The notes below the pieces were generated by a model that did no database searches, had not been told where the DNA came from, and saw only the letters and a list, made by a program, of their open reading frames with translations. A DNA stretch of 23,210 nt from CAYTLW01 sp964438735 (GTDB taxonomy: Bacteria; Myxococcota_A; UBA9042), in the NCBI GenBank assembly GCA_964438735.1, contig CAYTLW010000121.1, positions 1 to 23,210 on the forward strand. Direction: 5' to 3'. The translations under genes were made by a program, and so were the position numbers. Shown piece after piece: positions 1 to 6,673 of the stretch (its first letter is position 1; each line of letters opens with the position of its first letter).

Positions 1-377
1 CTGTGCTGTGGTGCTTGTCCTGCTGGGCGATGTACGACCGGAGCGCGGGCACCCCCTTGTAGCCCTGTCGAGAAGGCTGCATAGCCTCTTTGCCATTCAA
101 ACCGTGCCAGCAAAGGGCAGGTCTCGTTGACCCACTTGGGGCTGTTGGCTTTGATTGTGCCTACGGTCTTGGACACCGACCTGCTCGCCTTGGTCAGCAC
201 GACGAGATGCACGTGATCCGAGACGCCTCCCGCGCAGAGCAGCTTGCCGTCTTCTGCGGCCAGGATGCCGCCGATGTACGCGTAGAGGTCATCTCTCCAT
301 GCCGCGTCCATGATCGGCTGGCGTTCCTTGGTCGAGAAGACGACGTGATAGAGAAGTGAGGTGAAGGTGCTTGCCAT
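1..377 (-). pseudogene. IS200-like REP-associated tyrosine transposase, frameshifted and cut by window edge
   Basis: Reading the minus strand from the ATG at 377 gives a protein starting MASTFTSLLYHVVFSTKER, with the HUH motif DHVHLVV about 55 residues in and then WQRGYAAFS. These are hallmarks of Y1 transposases of the IS200/RAYT type, which nick single-stranded DNA at REP hairpins through a catalytic tyrosine. After AFS the family continues with about eight residues and then a YIxxQxxHH segment. Here that segment, LRSYIAQQDKHH, lies in the +1 frame. If the frame is shifted directly after the Ser codon, the spacing matches the family exactly, so a one-base insertion (or two-base loss) near 62-78 is likely. 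The unshifted frame stays open to base 1 but loses the tyrosine. The 3' end is outside the window. Sequencing error or programmed frameshifting cannot be excluded. Confidence 0.75.
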
Positions 378-419
378 CGAATTGAGTCTCCTGTGAGGTT
401 TGCATGGAGTGGTGACGTT

Positions 420-439
420 CTGTCGCCGCTTCGCGGCTC
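420..439. repeat. REP-like hairpin, copy 1
   Basis: The 13-bp core at 425-437 is GCCGC-TTC-GCGGC, a perfect hairpin. The surrounding 20 bases match 487-506 at 19 of 20 positions in direct orientation. It lies upstream of the IS200-like transposase start, the usual place for REP sequences that such transposases recognise (family knowledge). Confidence 0.6.
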
Positions 440-459
440 GGGCTGTAGGGACTGCCAGA

Positions 460-479
460 CCTGGGGCTTACGCCCCAGG
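460..479. repeat. Perfect hairpin CCTGGGGC-TTAC-GCCCCAGG between the two REP copies
   Basis: An 8-bp perfect stem with a 4-base loop, set between two near-identical REP-like hairpins. There is no T tract, so a mobile-element structural hairpin is more likely than a terminator. Confidence 0.55.
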
Positions 480-486
480 CTAACGA

Positions 487-506
487 CTGACGCCGCTTCG
501 CGGCTC
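487..506. repeat. REP-like hairpin, copy 2
   Basis: Same core hairpin as copy 1, at 492-504, in direct orientation 67 bases away. The rest of the 378-605 gap shows no coding region; it probably consists of the transposase-flanking REP cluster plus the 3' flank of the next minus-strand gene. Confidence 0.6.
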
Positions 507-605
507 TTCTCGCGGCCTCGCGCGGCAAGCAGAGCTTCTCCCGCGTCGCTCGGCACACCTCTTCCCGAGACTAGGAAACTGGGGAAGTACCTACGGTCCG
601 TCGAA

Positions 606-1331
606 CTAGAGCCGACCATCCACCTCGCGCAGGGCGCCCGCAGCGTCCCCCTCGATCACCGCGCCATGGCTCGGGATGAGCCGCACCAGGCCATCCAGCT
701 CCGCCATGCGATTCAGCCAGGCCTTGAACGCCGCCTTGCGCTTGAGCAGGAAGAAGCGGCCGATGACCGTCACCCGCGGCCCGCCGGTGCTGCCCAGCAG
801 TCGGCCGTAGACGAACCAGAAGAAGCCCTTGCGATGGGGCAGGTTGAAGATGGCATCGCCCAGCACCAGGGACAGGCCATCCGGCGAGCGCACGACCATC
901 ACCCCTTCCATATCGCCGGCACCGTCGATGGCTTCGAAGCGCACCGTATCATCCTCAGGCACGGGCTGCGGCCGGTCGTTATAGGTCGTGTCCACCGCGA
1001 CCACCTTCTCGATCCGCTTGCGGGCGCCGGCGGGGCAGATGACCTGGATGTCGGGGTAGCGCGCCTTGAAGCGCGCCGCGTCCAGACGATGCCAGCCGTT
1101 GGGCACCACCAGCCAGGTGGGCGTGCCCAGGGCCTCCAGCTCGGCCATGGCCGGCTCGTCCATGGCGATGCCGTTGTGGATCAGCAGCTCGCCGCCGGCC
1201 AGGCGAACTACGATCATGGTGCGTCGCAGGGCCATATTGGGCAGGTCGCCCTCGACCCGCCACAGGTTGTCGGCCAGCTGGACCATGGGGTCGTGGGGCA
1301 GCACAGGCCAGTCGTCGGGTGGCGTGCTCAT
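606..1331 (-). CDS. Metallo-beta-lactamase-fold protein, DUF4336-like
   Basis: A 241-residue protein with no signal peptide, so probably cytoplasmic. The fold is suggested by LIHNG near residue 50, NGWHRLDA at 78-85 in the place of the usual HxHxDH metal motif, GDAIF with Asp159, and PSHG with His222. His81, Asp84, Asp159 and His222 remain as candidate metal ligands, but the first histidine is replaced by Asn78, so metal binding may be reduced or altered. DUF4336-type proteins have this degenerate pattern and no firmly assigned reaction. GGAGG sits a few bases before the ATG and supports the start. The gene follows the esterase lipoprotein after 43 bases on the same strand, so the two are probably cotranscribed. 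The family call is from motif pattern, not from a search. Confidence 0.7.
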   Translation of the reverse strand: MSTPPDDWPVLPHDPMVQLADNLWRVEGDLPNMALRRTMIVVRLAGGELLIHNGIAMDEPAMAELEALGTPTWLVVPNGWHRLDAARFKARYPDIQVICPAGARKRIEKVVAVDTTYNDRPQPVPEDDTVRFEAIDGAGDMEGVMVVRSPDGLSLVLGDAIFNLPHRKGFFWFVYGRLLGSTGGPRVTVIGRFFLLKRKAAFKAWLNRMAELDGLVRLIPSHGAVIEGDAAGALREVDGRL

Positions 1332-1374
1332 GGTGCTCCTCCGTGGCCCGAGGTCGGTCGTTCGGGCGGGTCTC

Positions 1375-2421
1375 CTATTTCAGCGCGCAGTAGTCGGGTA
1401 GCTTGGACTTCACGCGGGCGGCATCCCAGACGCTGGGCTGACCCCAGAGGTGGCTCAGGGCGAAGTCCCAGGCGCCATAGGCCAGCGCCGCGGTCACCGT
1501 ATGACCACCGCCGTGATCGCAGAGGATGGCCAGGTGCCCGTCCTTGACCAGCGCGTCCACCAGGGTCTGCATCATGACGTTGAACTTCAACAGCGACATG
1601 TACACATCGGTCGGCCCGCCATGGGAGCCGAGCACGGGCACCGACTGCACCGGCTTTTCGTAGGGGAAGAGCATTCCGCTGTCGATGCCGCCGCTGAAGA
1701 CCACCGCGGCCGACAGGTAGTCGCCCCGGTGAATCAGCAGGTAGCTGCTCCAGATGGCCCCAGCGGAGAAGCCCGCGGTGCTGACGCGCTTGTTGTCGAT
1801 GTCGAACTGCTCGTCGATGCAGGTCAGCAGGGAGTCGAAGAGCAGCAGGTCGAAGGCGGGCGGCTTCTGGGCCAGCATGGAGGGGAACTGCCAGACGGCC
1901 ACGGCGTTGGCCACCGGCGCCACCGCGTCCGGGGCGACGATGACCGCGTTGCGGCTGTTGGAGATGCCGGCGGCGCCGAGGATGTTGGAGAAGTTCGCCG
2001 AACTGTCGCCCAGGCCGTGCCATAAAAAGACCAGCGGCGCGCCCTTGGGGGTGCCCGGGATGAACAGGCGGAAGCTGCGCACGGCGCCACCGGCGGTGAT
2101 CTTGTTGACCCCGGCGACCAGCTTGGGGCATTTGCCGAGGGCGTAGGGTTTGGGCGCGGGGGGCGCGGCGCCCGTATTGCCCGCGTCCGCTGGACCGGCA
2201 TCGATCGTGGCGCTGGCGTCGGCGCCGTCGGCCGAAGCGCTGGCGTCGTCGGCAGACGCGCCGTCGTCGCTGCCGCCCGCGTCGGCGCCGCCATCGACCG
2301 CGCTGCTATCTGCCGCCGTTCCGCCGCCGCCATCGTCGCTGCTGCAGGCCGTCCCCAGCAGCAGGCCGCAGGTCATCAGCAGGACAGGCAGGGTCCAGCG
2401 GCGAGACAGGGGTGTACACAT
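1375..2421 (-). CDS. Esterase lipoprotein, PHB-depolymerase/feruloyl-esterase-like alpha/beta hydrolase
   Basis: A 348-residue protein. Residues 1-26 form a lipoprotein signal ending LLLGTAC (Cys26). Residues 27-90 are an acidic Asp/Ala/Gly/Ser linker, and 98-348 are the alpha/beta hydrolase. HGLGD at 135-139 fits the oxyanion loop, GFSAG places the nucleophile at Ser219, Asp272 in GGPTD and His307 in HGGGHTV complete a likely triad. The pattern resembles secreted poly(3-hydroxybutyrate) depolymerase and LpqC-like esterases. It would act at the cell surface or in the periplasm on polyester or acyl-ester substrates; the substrate is not readable from sequence. The frame is open upstream to 2514, but ATG 2421 is chosen because it directly precedes the signal peptide and has GGAGG six bases before it. 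Confidence 0.85.
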   Translation of the reverse strand: MCTPLSRRWTLPVLLMTCGLLLGTACSSDDGGGGTAADSSAVDGGADAGGSDDGASADDASASADGADASATIDAGPADAGNTGAAPPAPKPYALGKCPKLVAGVNKITAGGAVRSFRLFIPGTPKGAPLVFLWHGLGDSSANFSNILGAAGISNSRNAVIVAPDAVAPVANAVAVWQFPSMLAQKPPAFDLLLFDSLLTCIDEQFDIDNKRVSTAGFSAGAIWSSYLLIHRGDYLSAAVVFSGGIDSGMLFPYEKPVQSVPVLGSHGGPTDVYMSLLKFNVMMQTLVDALVKDGHLAILCDHGGGHTVTAALAYGAWDFALSHLWGQPSVWDAARVKSKLPDYCALK

Positions 2422-2427
2422 GACGAT

Positions 2428-2432
2428 CCTCC
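2428..2432 (-). promoter_or_regulatory. Shine-Dalgarno GGAGG deciding the esterase start
   Basis: GGAGG on the minus strand, six bases before ATG 2421. No such site precedes the longer in-frame start at 2514. The divergent gap 2422-2594 must hold promoters for both the esterase and the antiporter operon, but I see no clear -35/-10 pair. Confidence 0.7.
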
Positions 2433-2594
2433 GGCGCCGGGTGGCGGCGGAAACATCGCATGCCCCGGCTTGCAGGTGAAGGGCGGGATGTGGATCACGG
2501 TCGGGGAGTTGCACTCAACGGCCTTCCGCAGTAAACCCCGCGCCTGTCCGGGCGCTTTGGGGCGGCCCGGATTCGTCCACTCCAAGGATCGCCC

Positions 2595-3071
2595 GTGAAG
2601 GTCGTCGCCATCCGCTTCACCTTGCTCTTCGGCCTGTGGCTGCTCTGGTCCGGCCACACCGAGCCGCTGTTGATCTGCTTCGGGCTGGGCAGCTGCGCGC
2701 TGACCGTGTGGCTGACCGGGCGCATGTACCAGCAGGGGCATATCCGGCCGACCTATAGCCTGGGCCTGCGTCCGCTGGCGTATGTGCCGTGGCTGACCTG
2801 GGAGATCGTCAAGTCGAACATCGACGTGGCGCGCGTGGTCCTGTCGCCCAAGATGAAGATCAACCCGCGCTTGATACGTGTGCCTGCGAGCCAGCGCGGC
2901 GAGGTCGGCCAGGCCATCTTCGCCAACAGCATCACCCTGACGCCGGGCACCATCACGCTGGATCTGCGCGACGGCCAGGCCTTGGTGCACGCCCTGACCG
3001 ACGAGTCCGCCGAGGGCCTGCAATCGGGCGAGATGAACCGGCGCGTGGCCGCCCTGGAGGGCCCGCGGTGA
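2595..3071 (+). CDS. mrpE: Mrp-type Na+/H+ antiporter subunit E
   Basis: A 158-residue membrane protein and first gene of an eight-gene operon. Family signatures are WEIVKSNIDVARVVL in the middle and FANSITLTPGTITLDL near residue 115. Two hydrophobic segments lie at the N terminus, followed by a soluble C-terminal part. MrpE/MnhE is a small subunit needed for assembly and full activity of the multi-subunit antiporter that exchanges Na+ (or K+) for protons across the inner membrane. The start is GTG, with AAGGA six bases upstream at 2584-2588. The stop overlaps the next start as GTGA. Confidence 0.93.
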   Translation: MKVVAIRFTLLFGLWLLWSGHTEPLLICFGLGSCALTVWLTGRMYQQGHIRPTYSLGLRPLAYVPWLTWEIVKSNIDVARVVLSPKMKINPRLIRVPASQRGEVGQAIFANSITLTPGTITLDLRDGQALVHALTDESAEGLQSGEMNRRVAALEGPR

Positions 3072-3349
3072 TCTTCGACCTGGCCCTGATCGGTGTGTTG
3101 ATCACCATGGCCCTGGCCCTGGCCCGGGCGGTGGCCGGTCCGACCGCCTTCGATCGCCTGCTGGCGGCCAACATGTTCGGCACCAAGACCATGCTGCTCA
3201 TCGCCGTGGCCGGCTTCTGGAGCGGCCGCCCGGAGTGGCTCGACCTGGCGCTCCTGTACGCCATCCTGGGCTTCATCGGCGCCATCGCGGTGGCCAAGTT
3301 CAGCCGCTACGGCAACCTGGGCAACGACGACGAGAGGGTGGACCCATGA
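3068..3349 (+). CDS. mrpF: Mrp-type antiporter subunit F
   Basis: A 93-residue protein with three hydrophobic segments, the normal size and topology for MrpF/MnhF. The segment RAVAGPTAFDRLLAANMFGTK is the family hallmark, followed by ALLYAILGFIGAIAVAKF near the C terminus. The GTG start is chosen because it overlaps the mrpE stop by four bases (GTGA) and gives a protein of family length; the longer frame opening at 2789 would only be an antisense-free read-through of mrpE. The stop overlaps mrpG as ATGA, which implies translational coupling. Confidence 0.9.
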   Translation: MIFDLALIGVLITMALALARAVAGPTAFDRLLAANMFGTKTMLLIAVAGFWSGRPEWLDLALLYAILGFIGAIAVAKFSRYGNLGNDDERVDP

Positions 3350-3750
3350 GCGCCGCCGTCGAGGTCGTCAGCGCGATCCTGCTGCTCACCGGCGCGGTCT
3401 TCTGCGTCATCGGCGGCATCGGCGTCGTGCGCCTGCCCGACCTCTACTCGCGCACCCACGCCGCCTCCATCACCGACACCCTGGGCGCCGGCCTGATGCT
3501 GCTCGGCCTGATGGGTTATGGCGGCTTCTCGCTGGTGACGGTCAAGCTGATCCTGATCGTGGTGCTGCTCTGGGTGACCAGCCCGACCATCGCCCACGCC
3601 CTGGTCAAGGCGGCCCACGCCGGCGGCGTGCGCGTCGAAGAGGCGCCCGCAGAAGGCGCAGTTGAGGCTTCAGCAGACCCAGCGCCAGAGGCCCAAGAGT
3701 CGACAGACGACGCGGACACCGAAGAGGAGGGCGCCAACCATGACGGTTGA
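3346..3750 (+). CDS. mrpG: Mrp-type antiporter subunit G
   Basis: A 134-residue protein. Residues 1-90 hold three membrane helices and the MrpG/MnhG hallmark GVVRLPDLYSRTHAASITDTLG, then LVTVKLILIVVLLWVTSPT. The last 35 residues are an acidic Glu/Ala/Asp tail not typical of MrpG, probably cytoplasmic. ATG overlaps the mrpF stop (ATGA), and the 3' end overlaps the next gene by 11 bases, so the tail codons also carry the ribosome entry region of the following gene. MrpG is a core small subunit of the antiporter. Confidence 0.9.
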   Translation: MSAAVEVVSAILLLTGAVFCVIGGIGVVRLPDLYSRTHAASITDTLGAGLMLLGLMGYGGFSLVTVKLILIVVLLWVTSPTIAHALVKAAHAGGVRVEEAPAEGAVEASADPAPEAQESTDDADTEEEGANHDG

Positions 3751-4345
3751 AGCCATCCTCTTCGCCTTCCTGCTGGTCATCGCCCTGATGGTCTCGCGGC
3801 TGCGCAACCTCTTCGCCGCGGCCATGCTCACGGGCATCTTCAGCCTGCTCTCGGCCGGCCTGTTCACCCTGATGGACGCGGTCGACGTGGCCTTCACCGA
3901 AGCCGCCGTGGGCGCTGGCGTGGCCACGGTGCTGGTGCTGGGCTGCCTGTCGCTGACCGACAAGGTGGAGCACCAGCAGCCCTTCCGCATCGTGCCCCTG
4001 CTGGTGGTCCTGCTCACCGGCGCGGCCTTGCTCTGGGGCATCACCGACATCCACGCCTATGGCGACCCGACGGCGCAGATCCACCACTACATGGTGCCGG
4101 AGTTCGTCGAGGGGTCGCGGACCGTCATCGGCCTGCCGAACATCGTCACCTCGGTCCTGGGCAGCTACCGGGGCTATGACACCCTGGGCGAGACCACGGT
4201 CATCTTCACGGCGGGCATCGCGGTGATGATTCTGCTTGGCCGTGGAATAGAGAGCCGTGGAATAGAGAGTCGTGGGACAGAGAGTCGTGGCATCAAGCCG
4301 GCCGACGGCGACGACGCCAGCGGAGATGGGGAGGGCCAGGCATGA
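3740..4345 (+). CDS. MrpA C-terminal module as a separate protein (DUF4040 / MbhD-MbhE-like)
   Basis: A 201-residue membrane protein with about six hydrophobic segments. Residues 45-65 (VDVAFTEAAVGAG, with Glu54) match the DUF4040/MbhD part, and LPNIVTSVLGSYRGYDTLGETTV around 132-154 (Asp147, Glu151) matches the MbhE part. Together these correspond to the C-terminal region of classical MrpA, here an independent gene as in Mbh-type complexes. These acidic residues are thought to line the ion path next to the small subunits (family knowledge). ATG 3740 is chosen because it begins the first helix; the frame is open upstream only inside mrpG. The C terminus carries a 15-bp tandem repeat and an Asp/Gly-rich end. 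The stop overlaps mrpB as ATGA. Confidence 0.85.
   Translation: MTVEAILFAFLLVIALMVSRLRNLFAAAMLTGIFSLLSAGLFTLMDAVDVAFTEAAVGAGVATVLVLGCLSLTDKVEHQQPFRIVPLLVVLLTGAALLWGITDIHAYGDPTAQIHHYMVPEFVEGSRTVIGLPNIVTSVLGSYRGYDTLGETTVIFTAGIAVMILLGRGIESRGIESRGTESRGIKPADGDDASGDGEGQA
4241..4294 (+). repeat. 15-bp tandem repeat inside a coding tail
   Basis: Three units of CGTGGAATAGAGAGC type begin at 4241, 4256 and 4271, with a partial fourth at 4286. They encode RGIES-RGIES-RGTES-RGI after the last helix of the DUF4040 protein. Units 1 and 2 differ only at the last base, so the array is probably recent and able to change copy number in frame. Confidence 0.85.
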
Positions 4346-4827
4346 GCCCGACGACCTCCCAGCAGCCAGGCCGCAAGAAGGCCGAGTTCAGCCGCACCAC
4401 CCGGATGCGCCACATCCCGGTGTTGAAGTCCGTCAGCAAGGCGATGATCCCCATCATCCTGCTGTTCGGCCTCTACGTGCAGTTCCACGGCGACTTCGGC
4501 CCCGGCGGCGGCTTCCAAGCGGGGGTCATCTTCGGCGCCGGCATCATCCTGTATGGCTTGATGTTCGACCTGGACGCGGCCTGGCGGGTCTTTCCGCCGA
4601 TCGCCGTGGAGATCTGCCTGGCCCTGGGCGTGCTGCTCTTCGGCGGCACCGGGGTGGCGGGCATGTTGCTGGGCGGCAACTTCCTGGATTACGGCGTGCT
4701 GGACAGCCATGACCCCAGCCACGGGCAGCACCTGGGTATCCTGCTGATCGAGCTCGGCGTCGGCATCACCGTCACCGCCGCCATGATCGGCATCTTCTAC
4801 AACTTCGCCGGCAGGTGGCGCAGATGA
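4342..4827 (+). CDS. mrpB: Mrp-type antiporter subunit B
   Basis: A 161-residue protein with four hydrophobic segments. The MnhB hallmark FHGDFGPGGGFQAGVIFGAG lies around residues 48-67. A basic, hydrophilic N-terminal stretch of about 30 residues precedes the first helix. In Mrp complexes MrpB packs beside the MrpA C-terminal module, and here the two are adjacent and overlap by four bases (ATGA). The 3' end again overlaps the next gene as ATGA. Confidence 0.92.
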   Translation: MSPTTSQQPGRKKAEFSRTTRMRHIPVLKSVSKAMIPIILLFGLYVQFHGDFGPGGGFQAGVIFGAGIILYGLMFDLDAAWRVFPPIAVEICLALGVLLFGGTGVAGMLLGGNFLDYGVLDSHDPSHGQHLGILLIELGVGITVTAAMIGIFYNFAGRWRR

Positions 4828-5201
4828 TGGAGCTGCTCTCCCAACTGCTGGCCAACTGGCACCTGGTCGTGGTCGTCGGCCTGATGATGATCGGCCTGTA
4901 TACGGTCATCGCGCGCGACAACCTGATCAAGAAGCTGCTCGGCCTGAGCATCTTCCAGGTCGCCGTGATCATGTACTATGTCAGCATCGGCAAGGTCACC
5001 GGCGGCACCGCGCCCATCCTCATCGAGGGCCAGCCGGACGCCGTCTACTCCAACGTGCTGCCCCACGTGCTGATGCTCACCGCCATCGTGGTGGGCATCG
5101 CCACCCTGGCCCTGGCGCTGGCCCTGGTGGTGCGCATTCAGGAGGCCTACGGCACCGTCGAGGAAGATGACCTGGTGCGCCTCGACGCGGAGGATCCGTG
5201 A
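4824..5201 (+). CDS. mrpC: Mrp-type antiporter subunit C (NuoK-like)
   Basis: A 125-residue protein with three membrane helices, homologous in layout to NuoK of complex I. KKLLGLSIFQVAVIMYYVSIG and ALPHVLMLTAIVVG-type segments are typical of MrpC/MnhC. I chose ATG 4824 over the GTG at 4815 because 4824 overlaps the mrpB stop as ATGA, like the neighbours; the alternative adds only three residues. The C-terminal 25 residues are acidic. Confidence 0.92.
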   Translation: MMELLSQLLANWHLVVVVGLMMIGLYTVIARDNLIKKLLGLSIFQVAVIMYYVSIGKVTGGTAPILIEGQPDAVYSNVLPHVLMLTAIVVGIATLALALALVVRIQEAYGTVEEDDLVRLDAEDP

Positions 5202-6673
5202 GCCAGCACCTGCCAGCCCTGCAGGTCATCGTGCCGCTGCTGGCGGCGCCGCTCTGCCTGTTGCTGCGCAAGCCCTCGCTGACCCGCATCTTCGCCCAGG
5301 CGGTGGCCTGGACCTGCCTGGCCATCGCCGGACTGCTCCTGGCCCAGGTGCACGATGGCGGCGTCATCTCCTACGTCTTCGGCGGCTGGACGGCGCCCTG
5401 GGGCATCGAGTACCGGGTCGACGTGCTCAACGCCTACGTGCTGGTCATCGTGTCGGTCATCGGCGCCGTGGTGCTGCTCTTCGGCCCCGGCAGCGCCGGC
5501 ACCCGCATCCCGCCCGGCCGAGAACACCTCTTTCACGCCCTGCTGCTGCTGGCCATGGCCGGCCTGCTGGGCATCGCCATCACGGGCGATCTCTTCAACG
5601 TCTTCGTCTTCCTGGAGATCCTGTCGCTGTCGTCGTACGCGCTCATCGCCATGGGCTACCGCCGACGCGCCCTGACTGCGGCCTACTCCTACCTGATCAT
5701 GGGCACCATCGCCGGCACCTTCATCCTGCTTGGCATCGGGCTGCTCTACCAGGCCACAGGTACCCTGAACATGGCCGACATGGTCGACCGCCTGCCCGCA
5801 GCGCTGCATACCCGAACGCCCATCCTGGCCCTGGGCCTGCTCACGGTCGGTCTGTGCATCAAGCTGGCCGTCTTCCCGCTGCATCACTGGCTGCCCAACG
5901 CCTACGCCGAGGCGCCGTCGGTGGTCTCGGCCTTCCTGGCCGCCACGGCCACCAAGGTCAGCTACTACGTGCTGCTGCGGGTGCTCTTCGGCATCTTCGG
6001 CGTCGCCTTCGTCTTCGGCACCCTGCGCATCGACATGGTGCTCATCCCCCTGGCCGTGGTGGCCATGTTCGTCGGCTCCATCGCCGCCATCTACCAGACC
6101 GATCTGAAGCGCGTACTGGCGTTTTCGTCGGTGGCCCAGGTGGGCTACATGACCCTGGGCCTGGGATTCGCCTCGCTCAACGGCCTCACCGGCGGCCTGG
6201 TCCACCTGTTCAATCACGCCTTGATGAAGGGCGGCCTCTTCCTGGTCGTCGGCTGCATCACCCTGTCCATCGACTCGGCCCGGGTGCAGGATCTCAAGGG
6301 CTTCGGCAAGCGCCACCGGTGGATCATGGTCGCCTTCCTCATCGGCGGTCTGAGCCTGGTGGGCGTGCCGGGCACCGTCGGCTTCATCTCCAAGTGGTAC
6401 CTGGTCCTGGCCGCCCTGGAGAAGGGCTGGTACCTGGTCGCCGCCCTCATCGTGCTCTCGTCGCTGCTCGCCCTCATCTACATCTGGCGCATCGTCGAGC
6501 TGGCCTGGTTCCACGAGCCGGCTGAAGGCGCGCAGATGAAGTCCGTGCCCGTGCACATGCTCGTGCCCACCTGGATGCTCATCGGCGCCACGGTCGTCTT
6601 CGGCCTGACCACCGATCTGACCGCCGGCGTCGCCCGCCAGGCCGCCGCCCTGCTGCTGGGGGTCTCGCCATGA
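5198..6673 (+). CDS. mrpD: Mrp-type antiporter subunit D, proton-conducting
   Basis: A 491-residue protein with about 14 predicted helices, in the NuoL/M/N proton-conducting transporter family. Key charged residues are present: Glu140 in FVFLEILSLSSYALIA (equivalent to the essential TM5 Glu), Lys222 in LCIKLAVFPLHHWLPNAYAEAP and Lys253 in ATATKVSYY. These form the charged axis that moves protons in MrpD and complex I subunits. The start is GTG, overlapping the mrpC stop as GTGA. The stop overlaps the next antiporter gene as ATGA. Confidence 0.93.
   Translation: MSQHLPALQVIVPLLAAPLCLLLRKPSLTRIFAQAVAWTCLAIAGLLLAQVHDGGVISYVFGGWTAPWGIEYRVDVLNAYVLVIVSVIGAVVLLFGPGSAGTRIPPGREHLFHALLLLAMAGLLGIAITGDLFNVFVFLEILSLSSYALIAMGYRRRALTAAYSYLIMGTIAGTFILLGIGLLYQATGTLNMADMVDRLPAALHTRTPILALGLLTVGLCIKLAVFPLHHWLPNAYAEAPSVVSAFLAATATKVSYYVLLRVLFGIFGVAFVFGTLRIDMVLIPLAVVAMFVGSIAAIYQTDLKRVLAFSSVAQVGYMTLGLGFASLNGLTGGLVHLFNHALMKGGLFLVVGCITLSIDSARVQDLKGFGKRHRWIMVAFLIGGLSLVGVPGTVGFISKWYLVLAALEKGWYLVAALIVLSSLLALIYIWRIVELAWFHEPAEGAQMKSVPVHMLVPTWMLIGATVVFGLTTDLTAGVARQAAALLLGVSP

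Noticed and set aside
393..1547. 384-codon plus-strand open frame
   Set aside because: Antisense to the metallo-beta-lactamase-like and esterase genes. It has repetitive Arg/Gly/His composition and no recognisable motif.
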